Source: Prorocentrum cordatum
Taxonomy: Eukaryota; Sar; Dinophyceae; Prorocentrales; Prorocentraceae
DNA: 27,500 bases
Reading direction: 5' to 3'
Assembly: GCA_963575745.1 (NCBI GenBank)
Contig: CAUYUJ010005760.1
Coordinates: 1-27,500, forward strand
Shown here: in pieces, positions 11,503 to 21,388 of the stretch
How positions within the stretch are numbered: position 1 is the first letter of the stretch
Layout: each line of letters begins with the position of its first letter
Made by a program: the position numbers and the translations under genes
Notes under the pieces: generated by a model
Seen by the model: the letters and a program-made list of their open reading frames with translations, nothing else
The model's database searches: none
Told to the model about the DNA's origin: nothing

Positions 11503-14500
11503 TCAAGGGCAGACGTCAGGCTCGCTGTCCTCGCCAGGGCGGCGCGGCCTCTCGCGGAGCAGCAGGTCCGCGGCGCGGGGGCCCATGCCCTGAAACGCTG
11601 CCCGAGCAGCCGACCGCACCTCCTTGGAAACCCAGTTGCACGTCACGTGCGTCTGCTGGCTCCCGAAGTCGGCGTGCCTCTGCAGCCAGGCGACCAAGAA
11701 GCCGATGGGCCGCCCCTGCTGCGGCCTGGCTCCTGCATTGCATGTCCTGTGTTTTCTGCACTTCGCATGTCCTGGGCTCCTGCACTCTGCAATGATGTCA
11801 TTCTTCTTTGCATTGTAGACGATCCTGCCGCCCGCCACCTCGATGAAGTACATCGCTGGCTCCACTGGCGCGCCGCCAGCAGGCGGCGGCGCTGGCGGAG
11901 GCGGCGGCGGCGCGGCATCGCTAGAAGATGCAGAGTGCTCGCCGCCGCCAGGAAGGTCGCCATCAGAATCGCTCGACCTCCCAGGGTCGATGATGCCATG
12001 GAGGTCGGCGGAGTCACTAGAACCATCCGAAGACGAACTGGAAGAGGATGAAGGCGCTTCGCCAGCTGGTTCCACGCCACTGCCATCGAACTTCGCGACA
12101 AGTGGCTCACCGTGAACGTCGACCACGTCACCTGGGAAGCCACGGTCGCCGACCAGGCTGGCAGAAGGTGGCGCCACCCCGCAAGCGCACCTGAACTCTA
12201 AACAGGACCGAAGGTGCCAATCGCAGGCACCAGGGAGAGCCTAACACCGATGCCCCAGAGGATTTGCGCATGTCCAGCGGCCCTGCATGGGGGCCCATAC
12301 AGGACACTAAAACATGAAAGCTGTTTGTGGGGGGTGCGCTTGCGAAGCAACGCCACTCTGCTGGGCCCAACGGCGGCCCTGGCTCACCGTCCTCGGCGTC
12401 CATGCCGCTTGCGCTGCCGCCACCTGCATCACCAACGCTACCAGCAACGGCGTCGCCTCCAGGGAGTTCGCGTCCATGGTCAGGCTGTTCGTCGCCATCG
12501 TCCTCGTCTGACTTGTGGTCCTCGTCGCAGTCCTGCTTGACGTTCTCGATCGGCTCGATGGAGTGCCACCCAGACTTCACGTCTGCGTCCTTCTTAGGGT
12601 GCTTGATCTGCTTTTTCCTCCACTTCGCCCACGGCGGCTTCCAGATGACCCTGCACGTCGGGACGCCTGGCTGTTCGTCATCTTCCAGCAAGTGCACGTC
12701 GACGCAGTTCGGCACGAACGTGCCGATCGGGCTGACCCTCACGTCCATGTGGTACACGCACACAGACCACCGAAGATCCCTGTCGAAGTCTTTGAACGCC
12801 TGCCACGGCGTCGCGAACTGTACAGTGGCCTCTAATCGATGGATGCTCACCCCGATGCTCGGATGCGTCGGACCCGTCGGGCCGCGCAAGGTCTGAAAGC
12901 ACGACCGCCATGGCGATAAGCTGTGGCTGCCGATGTGCAGCCACATGTCGTCGACGATTGGCAGCCGCTCGACAAGGCCGTTCGTGGCGACATCGATGTC
13001 CTCATCGTCGTCAGTAGGCTGGCGCTGCGCGAAGACGTACACACAGATGTAGCCGTGGGCCAAGCTCTCTGTTCTGATGCGCCCGACTGGGCACGCCAGC
13101 TTCACAGCAGCATCGAAGTGATCCACGAACTTCTGGACCTCTAGCCCAGCGCCCTTGCACACGCACATGCTTGCAAACGTACAAGCTGAGATGCCACTGC
13201 CACTGCAATCGTTCTCGTCCCACTCAGGGCGCGGCTGGTGGTCGATCGCGTCGTGAATGTCGTCCCAGTACTTTGCCAGGGCGGCGAAGATGTCGGGGAC
13301 GATGGATCGATGCACCGAAAGCCCTCTGGCAACCCGCTCTAAGACGCCCACGGGCTCCCATTCGAAGAGCTGGAAACCCTGGCGCGGAGGAACAACGGGG
13401 AGGAACTCGTTGAGTCTCGCCTTGATCTCCGACTCGTGGGACAAGCACTTCTCCCTCGCCGCCGCGCCATCCTCCGAACACCACTTCGACACGACGTCGT
13501 TGATCAAGGCCTTGTCGGAGGCGCGCCAAGCCCGCTCAGCGCGCTCAAGCTGCCGACAGTCTGCCATCTCCGTGAGGTGCTTGGGGTTCGACGAGGCGAT
13601 GCCGATGATGCCGTCGTAGGTGGCCACTGCGACGTCGCCCTGAATCCCGCCAGCCGAGTTCAGCAACGCAGCGCGCTTGCTCTCTGACAGGTCCTGAACT
13701 CGACGCGCAAGGTCAGCCTTCCTAGCCCGCGCCTCGAGTGAGCGCGAGCTCCCTCCGAACGGAGTCTTATTGCCAGCACGTGCTGCTCTGGTAGCGGCCT
13801 GTCCCACTTCCATGAGCACGCTCTTCTGCTCGGCGGACAACGCCGCGTACGCCCGCCCGAGCTCCGCGAAGTCGGGGGAGCCCGTCCTGCCCAGCGTCTG
13901 CTGTCGAACGAAGGCCCGCCAAGCGCCTCCGAAGCCGCGGTAGCGCCTCCTGGCTGGAAACTTCTTGCTGGCCGCCTGCTGCACCGTTGTCCTGATCACG
14001 TGACGCCCAGGCCCGCTGCGCAGCCGCTGCCGCCGCGTGCGGAACCGCTGGCATGTCCTCAGTGCTGACAGGCGCCCGATGTGCATCGGGTGGGTCTGCA
14101 CGCCCAGCGCGGCGAGGCTCCGTCGGATGGCAGCGTGGCTGGACTCGATGCTGCAAGTCTCACGCCTGATGCTGAGGGCTGCGTGCATCAGCTCAGCGTT
14201 GAGGTCTGGGTTGAGCAAGCCCTGATCGGTCTTCGCGTACTTCTCGATCAACGCCTTGCTCCACTCGTCCTTCATGTCGTCGCAGTCGTTCTCGATGTCG
14301 GCCGCGCCCCCCCCGCCCCCGCCCAGCAGCGTGAACATCTTGAAGGGGTACATGGAGTGAACGACGGTGAGCTCGTGGCAGAGGCAGCCGATCTCGCCCA
14401 GCATCACGAACGCCAACGTGCGAAGGTCACGCGTCCTGAGCCCAGGCGTGATGATGTCCCACGGCCCCTCGGTCAGGATGAGGGCCCTCAGGTCCTGGAA

Positions 14501-17500
14501 GAACTCGCCTTCGAACACCTGCTTGCACGCGGCGACCATTGGGAGCAGCTCGTCGGTGCAGTCACCGCACCTCCCCGCCGCAGCCTGGACCTTGAGGTAC
14601 TCCATCCGGTCGTCGTGCTTGACGCCAGCGTGGTCCAAGTACTTGGACATGATCTTTCTCAGCGGCTCCAGGACCCTCCTGATCACCGTGAGCTTCGCGC
14701 CAGCGTTGCCATGGTGCAACCACCTGGCGCCCCAATACCGATGGATCGAGTCCTCCTTCTTGCGATCCTCGTCGGCGCTGGTCTTGCGGGCGCCGCCGCA
14801 GGGGGCGCGCTCGGGCTCCTGCTCCGAGCTGGCCGCTGGTGCGCCGCCACCTGCGGCATGGCCCGCCATGTCAACGCCTGGCTGGTTCTCCAAGCGCAGC
14901 GCGTCCTCGAGCGCGCTGCTGTCCGTGAGCTGGTAGGTCTTCGAAGGCCGAAGAGGGTGCAAGTAAAAACGTGCCAGCGGCCACCCCTTCGCATGAGCCC
15001 CACGAGGGCCCTCTCTAGCCCTGGACTGGGCGGGAACGGATGAGGTTTGCGTTCGACTGGGGAGGGCGGCCAGCCCGAACACCTACTGTGACTTCTAGTT
15101 TCCGATGCAGTCGCCACCACCATACCGTCATCATGTTCGGCGTCACGTCCGTCGTCGCCGTCGCTCCTCACGCCGTCCTCACTGCCCCCCCATCCCACTC
15201 CTCCAGTCCGACGCTGGCCTAACCTCCCTTCATTCTCCTCCTCGCGCTGCCCCCCCCCCCTAACCCAGGTAGGACATTGCCCGCGGGGGAGGGGGGTGCA
15301 CGAGGCTGAACTAGACGATGGCTCGGTCGCAACTGGCACGGTTTTAACATCAAATGCACCCCCCCCCCAACAAAAAAACACAAAACCTTCACGCGCGACC
15401 ACTTGAGGAAGACGCGGGTCAGCAAGCCGTGGCACGACTCCAAGACGCCCATCCAATCGACGCTGTGGTCGAAGCCCGTCCACCTCGAACTCGGCCAAAC
15501 CCTTGGATCTGTTGCCGCGACCGCCGCCACGAAGAGCGTCGTGAACTTCGACGCGCAATCGGCACGGGACATGCAGCAGCCGTCGCAAAAGTGCTCCACA
15601 CAGCCCCTTGGGTAAAACTCATGGCGCGCCCACCCCCTACCCCCCCCCCCCAGCTACCGCGACCCAGGTGCCCAAACCCCTCGCCCGAACACCCGAGGCC
15701 ACGGTCGAGCCTGGAAGCCGTCCAAAACTACACATAGAACACCCGACATCCAGAATGGCGGCTGCATGCTATGAGCAGACCGCACGTTTTACACATTAGA
15801 GGTCGGGGGGGCGCTATGGGGGTGGGTGCGCCGCGAGCTTGTGAACCCAATGCCTCTTGGCCCAGTCCCCGTTCGCCAGCGAGAGGATGACGACGCGACG
15901 AAGTCGCCGATGGGCCGACGTCTCCGACAAGAAGAGGTCCAAGCACTTGGTGCTGCGGGCGACGTCCACAGGCGAAGGCCGCATGTCGCAGCGGTACTGC
16001 AACGTGTCCTGCAGCTCTTGTCGGAGCGCTGCCCTGAACGAGCGCATGCCGTCCTGCCAGCGCAGCGCCTTCGCCGCGTGCACCATGCAGCTGGTGTCGG
16101 CCTTCACGTGGTGGAACGCGCACGCGTGCCACTTGAAGACCACGTGCACCTCGCACTCGACCTTCAACGCGCTGCTCCGACCCGCCTCCTCACGGGCGAA
16201 GTTGCGCTCCATCCTGGTGATCCCGCTCGCGCCGTCCGTGCAAACCAGCCGCTGTCGTCGGCCGAACTGCTGCAGCACGTCGTCGTCTATCGGCGGGCGG
16301 CTGGCCTTGAGCGCGTCGTAGAGCACCTCGCCTGTGGTCCTGCTCAGCGACTGGACGGGCGTCTCCAGCGGCACGCGCACGCCGACGTACCCGACGTCGG
16401 GGAGGTGGTACAGCATCGAGAAGACCCGCTCAGTGTTCAAGATCTTGGCGACGTGCGAGCTCGAGCAGCTGGCGCTGATCGGCACCAGCCTGGGCTGTCC
16501 GTCGGCGGGCACGATGGCCGCTGGCATGGCCGAGTCCGCTGCTGCTGCCGCCGCCTTCTCGGTGTCCGTGAGCCTCATGTGCATCGGCGTCTCATCATAC
16601 CTGACGCTCTCTGACCATGTCAGTGCTCGGCCACCTCGCTCCAAGATGGACCGCGTCAACTGGCGAATCATCCTGCACACGTCCCGATTCTGCACCGACA
16701 CGCACGCGGCGGCAACAGCGCGCAGGATGCCATCAGCGCGGCGGCGGCCAACGCCGAGGTTGCTGCATTCCTGGTGGAATGGCAGCGTCGTGCGCTTCTC
16801 ATCCAGGAAGTACTGCACCACACCACGCTGCGCCGCTGCGACGAAGTCCCGCTCCGTGCGCGAGTTCGCCTCCGCGATCGCGCACGTCTGCTCCACGAGC
16901 TGCGCGAGCTCCTCCACTCGAGCCTGGGCCCGCGCCGGCGCCAGCATTGGCGCGCGGGCCACAGCTGCCAAGGCCACCTCCGCGTCGGCATGCGGGACTG
17001 GGCCTGCGATGGCGTCGGCGTCCCCGTCGAGCAGCTCCTCCGCGTCGCTGGGCCCGAAGAGCGCCCAGTCGTCCTCGTCGACGACCGCGTCGCGGGCGGC
17101 AGCCAGCGCCGCCTCAGCGGCTGGCAGCGGCTGCTCACGCCCACCAGCAGCGACGCGGTGACCCCACGCATCTCGGAACCGCTTCCGAAGATGCTCGAGC
17201 GGGTGCCACGCCGCCTCGGACGCCGCAACCCCGCTACAGCCTCTTCCACTCCTCCTCCTTCCCTCACCTCCCTCTCCCCCCTTCACCTTATCCTCCCCTC
17301 GCCTCCTCCTCCTCCTCCTATCTCTCCTCGCCTCATCCTACCTTGCATCCCCATCCTCCTCCTCACCCTAGCCGTGAAGGCGGCATCCCCATTCTCCTCC
17401 TCCCCCTCCTCTCAATCCATCCTCTCATTCATCCCCAGGGGCCTTGCGCCGCGCAGCCACGCTGCCAGCGGGCGCCAGGTCCGCGGGCGTCAGCGCGTGG

Positions 17501-17802
17501 CCGAACGCGTCCGCGGACCCAGCGCCGTCGGCGGCAGCCGCCACGGCAACCTCCGCCTGAAGGAGTAGGATGAGGGGAGGGTGGGAAGTGGAGGGGGGAA
17601 GGTGGTGGGAGAACGCCTCGGCGCCCTCGGCGCTCTCCGCCGACGCCGCGGCGCTGGCCGCCAGCGCGCCCCAGCCGTCGGGCGGGCTGGCGGCGGCCGC
17701 CTCGGCGGCTGCGGCGGCGGCAGCCCAGCCCGAGGCGCCGCCATCGGCGGCCTCGGCCGCGGCCTCCGCCACGGAGGCCCACCCTACCCCACCCCCGCTC
17801 AT
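11503..17802 (-). CDS. DDE transposase-like protein with HMG-box-like segment, six-exon model
   Basis: Inferred exons on the minus strand: 17802-17617, 17556-17443, 17214-15854, 15606-15387, 14986-12388 and 12131-11503. Phases match at every junction, giving about 1,702 residues ending at TGA 11503. Residues 1-100 are Ala-rich. An RNase-H-like core follows: D307 in VRYDETPM, D427 in LVCTDGASG, C454-E-V-H457 (the C(2)H motif between the second and third acidic residues in several DDE superfamilies) and a candidate E908 in CSIESSHAAIRR. The D427-E908 gap of about 480 residues would hold an insertion domain. An HMG-box-like stretch covers about 966-1029 (W983, F986, then FAELGRAYAALSAEQK). Acidic clusters, a basic WAKWRKKQIKHPKK stretch and a C-terminal Cys/His module (C1610, H1615, C1618, C1624) follow. 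No terminal inverted repeats or target-site duplication were found by eye. Activity, domestication and superfamily are unknown. Confidence 0.6.
12132..12387 (-). other. Inferred intron 5 (256 nt, GT-AG)
   Basis: The donor is GAGGACG|GTGAGCC and the acceptor TTCCCAG|GTGACG, phase 1, giving AEDG|DVVDVHGEP. An alternative pairing uses acceptor TTCAG|GTGCGC about 60 nt upstream with a phase-2 donor (CAGA|GTGGCG). The exact site is therefore uncertain, but a frame change between exons 5 and 6 is required. Confidence 0.45.
14987..15386 (-). other. Inferred intron 4 (400 nt, GT-AG)
   Basis: The donor is GTGAAG|GTTTTG and the acceptor ATGCGAAG|GGGTGG, joining exons 4 and 5 in phase 0 (FLKWSRVK|GWPLARFY). 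Stop codons and G/C homopolymers inside support non-coding status. Confidence 0.55.
15607..15853 (-). other. Inferred intron 3 (247 nt, GC-AG)
   Basis: The donor is CCAAGAG|GCATTG and the acceptor ACCCAAG|GGGCTG. The frame upstream stops within about 40 nt of the donor. The phase-2 donor matches the phase needed by exon 4, giving NGDWAKR|GCVEHFCDGC. A GT donor 8 nt further on (GG|GTTCAC) is phase 0 and would not fit. Confidence 0.55.
17215..17442 (-). other. Inferred intron 2 (228 nt, GC-AG, purine-rich)
   Basis: The donor is CGCAAG|GCCCCT and the acceptor GTCCGAG|GCGGCG. The body is almost entirely G/A on the minus strand and contains in-frame stops directly after the donor (GATGAATGA), so splicing is needed to join exon 2 to exon 3. 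The joint is phase 0 (VAARRK|AAWHPLEH). Confidence 0.55.
17557..17616 (-). other. Inferred intron 1 (60 nt, GC-AG)
   Basis: The donor is GCCGAG|GCGTTC and the acceptor CCTTCAG|GCGGAG, after a clear pyrimidine-rich tract on the minus strand. Removal joins Ala/Glu-rich coding sequence in phase 0. Retaining it would keep the frame open but insert a Ser/Pro/Leu stretch unlike its flanks, so a retained reading cannot be excluded. Confidence 0.5.
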
Positions 17803-17822
17803 GGCGAAGGGGTGGGGCTGGA

Positions 17823-17835
17823 AGCCAAAATGGCT
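17823..17835 (-). promoter_or_regulatory. Possible relict spliced-leader core upstream of the start codon
   Basis: The minus strand reads AGCCATTTTGGCT, 13 nt identical to the centre of the 22-nt dinoflagellate spliced leader as I know it. It ends 20 nt upstream of the ATG chosen at 17802, and an AG (TTCCAG) follows it. In dinoflagellates, genes often carry relict leader fragments in their 5' UTR. The word is itself an inverted repeat (AGCCA/TGGCT), and a chance match is possible. Confidence 0.35.
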
Positions 17836-17860
17836 GGAGAGCACGGGCGGGGGAGGGGGG

Positions 17861-18060
17861 TGCAAGCTATGTGGTGCAAGCTATGTGGTGCAAGCTATGT
17901 GGTGGAGCAAGCGGGGCCATCTACGTGGCGGTAGCTCTGAGGCGCAACCATAGCGCATCGCACGATGAGAACATCATCCAAAAGGCAACTATGTGGTGCA
18001 ACCGACGGTGCCCAAGCTAAGTGGGGTAAACTACGTGGCCAACACGCGGGGCATGAACTA
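17861..18060 (-). repeat. 14-bp satellite patch, CTATGTGGTGCAAG on plus
   Basis: Three near-perfect 14-bp units (TGCAAGCTATGTGG) at 17,861-17,905 are followed by degenerate units (CTACGTGGC, CAACTATGTGGTGCAA, AAGCTAAGTGGGG, AAACTACGTGGCC) to about 18,045. This is the reverse complement of the TTGCACCACATAG arrays at 21.4-26.3 kb. It lies just upstream of the transposase-like gene. Confidence 0.8.
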
Positions 18061-18342
18061 CGAACTGCAATATACATCGTGACACATATGCGGTGCGATC
18101 CGCCGCCCCAGCGGGGCCTGTCAGGCTTGAAAACTAAATTCGGTTCCCAATATTCTCTGGCGCCCTAAGAACCTGGAGGGGGAAGTACGCAACCTCAAGG
18201 GTCGCTGGAAACATGAAATAAGTAAAGGCATGTGTAACGAACAATAAGAAATGATGTGCGAACAATATGAAGACCGATGCACGAACGACCGAAAAATCAT
18301 TCGACTACTTGTAGCATGCCAACAACCTGTCGGGAGTTACTT

Positions 18343-18462
18343 TTTGTTTTTTTGAAGGTACTTTGGGGGCTACTTTGGGAGGTACTTGTTGGGCTCGGTG
18401 GGTACTTCTATTCCTATTCCGAAACCTACTTTGGGAGGTACTTTGGCCTTTCTGGGGGACCT
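18343..18462 (-). repeat. Inverted patch of the 12-bp AAGTACC family
   Basis: The plus strand reads GGTACTTTGGGGGCTACTTT, then GGGAGGTACTTGTTGGG and CTACTTTGGGAGGTACTTTG. These are the reverse complement of the units at 5.79-6.38 kb, with about 12-bp spacing. Confidence 0.75.
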
Positions 18463-18613
18463 GTGGCTGTAGCAGGCATTGCCTTTCATAACCCCCCTAG
18501 TCATCACCCTCCCTCTCCGCCGCCCCCGAGCGGAGGGGGGGGAAGCGAGGAGGAGAAGGCCGCCTCCTCGGAGGGCGGCGGGGCTGCTCGGAGGCCCTTC
18601 TGGGAGAAGGCCT

Positions 18614-18787
18614 CCCTCCTCCTCCTCCTCCTCTCCTCCTCCTCCTCCTCCTCCTCCTCCTCCTCCTCCCTCCTCCTCCTCCTGCTCCTCCTCCGCCTCC
18701 TCCGCCTCCTCCTCCGCCTCCTCCTCCTCCTCCTCCTCCTCCTCCTCCTCCTCCTGCTCCTCCTCCTCCTCCTCCGCCTCCCCGCCT
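18614..18787 (+). repeat. CCT/CTC triplet array
   Basis: About 170 bp of CTC-CTC-CTC units with a few CTG and CCG interruptions. It is a pure pyrimidine strand over most of its length and is open in several frames as poly-Ser/Leu or poly-Glu. No coding role is inferred. Confidence 0.95.
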
Positions 18788-19598
18788 CCCCCCCGGGGCT
18801 CGCCGCCGGACGCAAGGGACGCCTCGTGCCAGCAGGGCTGCTGAGAGAGGGCGGGGGCCGGCGGTGCGCACCTAAGGGGGGGGCTGTTTTTTTCAGCGCT
18901 GGGCTCCGCTGTTGGCGCGCTCCGCACCCTCAGAGGCCGGCTGGGAGAGGGTGGCGCTCCGGACCTCGCGAGGGCCCGCCACTCTTCGCCGCCTCTCAGC
19001 CAGCGCTCGGGGGAGAGAGAAAAGGTGAGCGAGCAGCGACACATGTACATGTACGCCCTCCGCGGTCTTGAGTGCACGAACGTCCTCGTTCAAACGCCCT
19101 CCAGGGGAAGCTAACCGCGTACGCGTACATATGTTGCTGGCCTCTGAAAAGGACGAGGGGCCCGAGCCCCCCTCGGGGCCCCCCCCGAAGACTGGGCCCT
19201 CGAGCGCGCCTCCGGCGACCCAGGGGCGCGCGCCTCGTGGGCGGGGCGGGCGCGAGCGGCTCTCTCAGAGGGAGGGCGCTTCTTGGTGGGGGGCGCCGGC
19301 CTGACATCTGCAGAGCAGGCCCGCGCCTCCAAGGGAGCACAGGGGTGCCTCTGAGAAGCCGTTCCCCCCCCCCCTCTGCGCGCGGCCGAGGGGGTGTGCT
19401 GGTGTGGATGACTGGGGGTGGGGATGGGGGGGGGGCACCGGGGTCGGCGAAGCAACGCCGAGCCTGCTCGAGCCGGCAGCGAAGAGGCCGACAGCTCCAT
19501 CGATCTGGCTCGCGGCCGGCCGCGCTGCACTGGCACGGGGGCCGAGGGCGAGCCGGCCGCACACCTTCTCGCGAGGTGCTCGCGAGGTGCGGAAGATA

Positions 19599-19628
19599 AA
19601 AAAGAAAAAAAAAAAAACAAAAAAAAAC
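19599..19628 (+). repeat. A-rich run
   Basis: Nearly uninterrupted A (AAAAAAGAAAAAAAAAAAAC followed by more A). It could be a poly(A) relic of a retroposed transcript, but no gene-like sequence precedes it, so this is only a description. Confidence 0.7.
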
Positions 19629-19805
19629 TCCTTGGGCTTCGCCCTGAGCGTCGTCACCCTCCCCTGTTCTTCGGCACGCTCTGCGCTATACGGCCCGAAG
19701 CTGGTCAGCGAGCGAGGACGGGCAAGCAGCCTCCCCATCCCTCCCTTCTTGGTCCTGCTCCTCCTCCGCCTCCCCCGCTCCTACCCCTCCCCTGCCTCCT
19801 TCACC

Positions 19806-19821
19806 CTTCTCTCTTTCTCCT

Positions 19822-19857
<36 letters not shown>

Positions 19858-19860
19858 GCT
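19806..19860 (+). repeat. TC dinucleotide microsatellite
   Basis: About 55 bp of CTCTCTTTCTCTCTCTCTCT-type sequence. The open frames across it give Ser/Leu or Arg/Glu dipeptide repeats. Confidence 0.9.
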
Positions 19861-20548
19861 CTGCGAAATCCGTGCCGTGCAGGCCCCCACAGAGAGTAAT
19901 CTGCTCACGCTCCCGATTCGCTTCCCAGCCTTCCACGCAGTCCAGATGCCGACGCGCTCGCCAGAGGCCGCATGAGAAAAACAAGTGGGCAACGGGGCTC
20001 CCCCAGCACATGCAAACACACTGCTTGAAGCAACCGCATGCGAAAGCAAGGAACCTGCTGCCTCTCTGCAGTCTCAGTGGCGTCCAGCAGGGTGGTGCGG
20101 AAGAGGGGGGGGCAGTAAATCATGGCCCGCGGCGTGTGAGCGGACGAGTGGGACCATGGGACGTTTCGAAAGAAGCAGAGAGAGTCATAAAATCTGGGCG
20201 ACATCATGGCACCAGCCATAATATTCCCCCCCCCATAGCCCTAACCCCGCTCCTGGACGCCCCCGAGATTTTAAACCAGATTAGACACACAAACCAAATG
20301 TCTCTTTTCCCCTGGACTGAGAACCCAGGCCCAGGCCTCCATCGGAGCCTCTCCTGCGCTTGCCAGCACCCAAAGGGCCACACGAAGTGGCAAAACACCA
20401 CTGCTGCTAGTGCAGCCCTGACCTGGAGACCTGTGGACCTAGGGACAAAGTGTGTAAATTGCGCTCGCCCGTCGAAGTGGCCTCTGCAGTGACGAGAAGC
20501 TGCCAAGCCGAGCCGCAAGGGAGACGTCTCCTGCAAGTTCCTGTGCGC

Positions 20549-20731
20549 ACCCGGGACGGGCTGGATGAGCCGCTCAAGCTGCTTTGACTCCGAGCTGGGC
20601 ATCATCATCGGGTCCTCTATCTCAGCGCCTATGTCACCCTCTTTCCTGAAGACGAACTTGGAGTACAAACGCCATCGGCGAAAATGGTCCAGCAGCTGGT
20701 AGGTCTTCTGCAGGTCACTATCTACCGACAT
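20549..20731 (-). CDS. Candidate exon of an unrecognised protein
   Basis: A minus-strand frame from ATG 20731 encodes about 61 residues of well-mixed composition. It includes DLQKTYQLLDHFRRWRLYSK, then a charged FRKEGDIGAEIEDP and a Met-rich MMMPSSESK. A GT donor candidate (CCCG|GTGCGC on the minus strand) gives the lower boundary; the frame stays open to 20,204 with less protein-like sequence. The composition contrasts with the low-complexity DNA around it. I do not recognise the family. It has the same strand as the membrane-protein exons at 26.73-27.20 kb and could be a later exon of that gene, separated by about 6 kb of repeats, but the phase could not be tested because no downstream donor is certain. 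Confidence 0.4.
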
Positions 20732-21140
20732 GGGCTGGAGAGCATTATTTGAGGGCAAATCTGCAGCCAACAACCATTACTTCGCACAAAGGCCAACCTT
20801 CACTATTCAACGTTCCCGGAGGTCCAGGCCCCATCCGAAACAAACGGATCAGCCTCCACGCACGGGCATGGTAGAAGAACCTATAAACACCGAATGCGGG
20901 CTCCCTTCAAACATGAATGGGATCTTGCGGGTGCAAGACTCCGCAATGCGAAAAGTCGTTTGGTATCACCACCCAGGTTCCCACCCGAAGCTGGAACACA
21001 CGTTCCGACCTCTAACAACGATGTTCAATGCTCTGTGCTAGTCATGGCTCCCCCGACAGCGCTTGCACTCACAGGTGCCTTCGCTTACCAAGGGGTTGGT
21101 GGGGTCCGGCGAGAACATTCTACGTTGTCACCTGTGCCCG

Positions 21141-21365
21141 CCTCGTGGCCGCCTCGTGCGCCGGGCGCGACCCGCGAGATTTCGCCACGTTGTCGCACGT
21201 GGCCGCCTCGTGGCCGCCTCGTGCGCTGGGTGCGTCCGGCGAGGTTTCGCCGCGTCGCTGCACGCCGCCGCCTCGTGGCCGCCTCGTGGCCGCCTCGTGC
21301 GCTGGATGGGTCCGGCGAGGTCTCGCCACGCTGCCGCCAGGGGCCGCCTGGTGGGGGCCCCGTGC
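21141..21365 (+). repeat. 65-bp minisatellite, three copies
   Basis: Units begin with CCTCGTGGCCGCCTCGTGCG at 21,141, at 21,206, and at 21,282 (after an extra 11-bp CGTGGCCGCCT duplication). Each continues GCGTCCGGCGAGGTTTCGCC with small changes. Several frames are open through it, giving similar overlapping Arg-rich peptides. No protein function is inferred. Confidence 0.85.
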
Positions 21366-21388
21366 GCACAGCACATGGCTCACATCAC

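Larger units (their letters stand above)
18061..20548. other. Low-complexity spacer without a recognised gene
   Basis: No credible exon was found. The sequence includes a short inverted patch of the AAGTACC family, a long CCT triplet array, GC-rich mixed sequence, an A-rich run at 19,599-19,628 and a TC tract at 19,806-19,860. Open frames through the triplet array encode poly-Ser, poly-Leu or poly-Glu and are artefacts of the repeat. Confidence 0.6.

Noticed and set aside
14081-15043. 320-codon plus-strand open frame antisense to the transposase-like exon 5
   Set aside because: The minus frame carries the HMG-box-like and C-terminal continuation and has phase-matched splice sites. The plus frame is a shadow.
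16617-17573. 318-codon plus-strand open frame
   Set aside because: It is antisense to the exon with the D...D...C-x2-H motifs; its composition is Arg/Pro/Ser low complexity.
11300-18300. Terminal inverted repeats or target-site duplication around the transposase-like gene
   Set aside because: I looked at both flanks by eye and found no convincing matching pair. The 14-bp satellite upstream is not mirrored near 11.3-11.5 kb.
18277-19077. Open frames through the CCT array (poly-Ser/Leu, poly-Glu)
   Set aside because: They are openness artefacts of a triplet microsatellite; there is no unique coding sequence on either side.
19599-19628. A-rich run as the poly(A) tail of a retroposed gene
   Set aside because: No gene-like or intronless copy precedes it, and no flanking direct repeat was recognised.
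14870-20705. Shared KTYQL peptide in exon 5 of the transposase-like gene and the 20.6 kb exon
   Set aside because: The similarity is limited to a few residues (SKTYQLTD versus QKTYQLLD) and does not extend, so it is probably chance.
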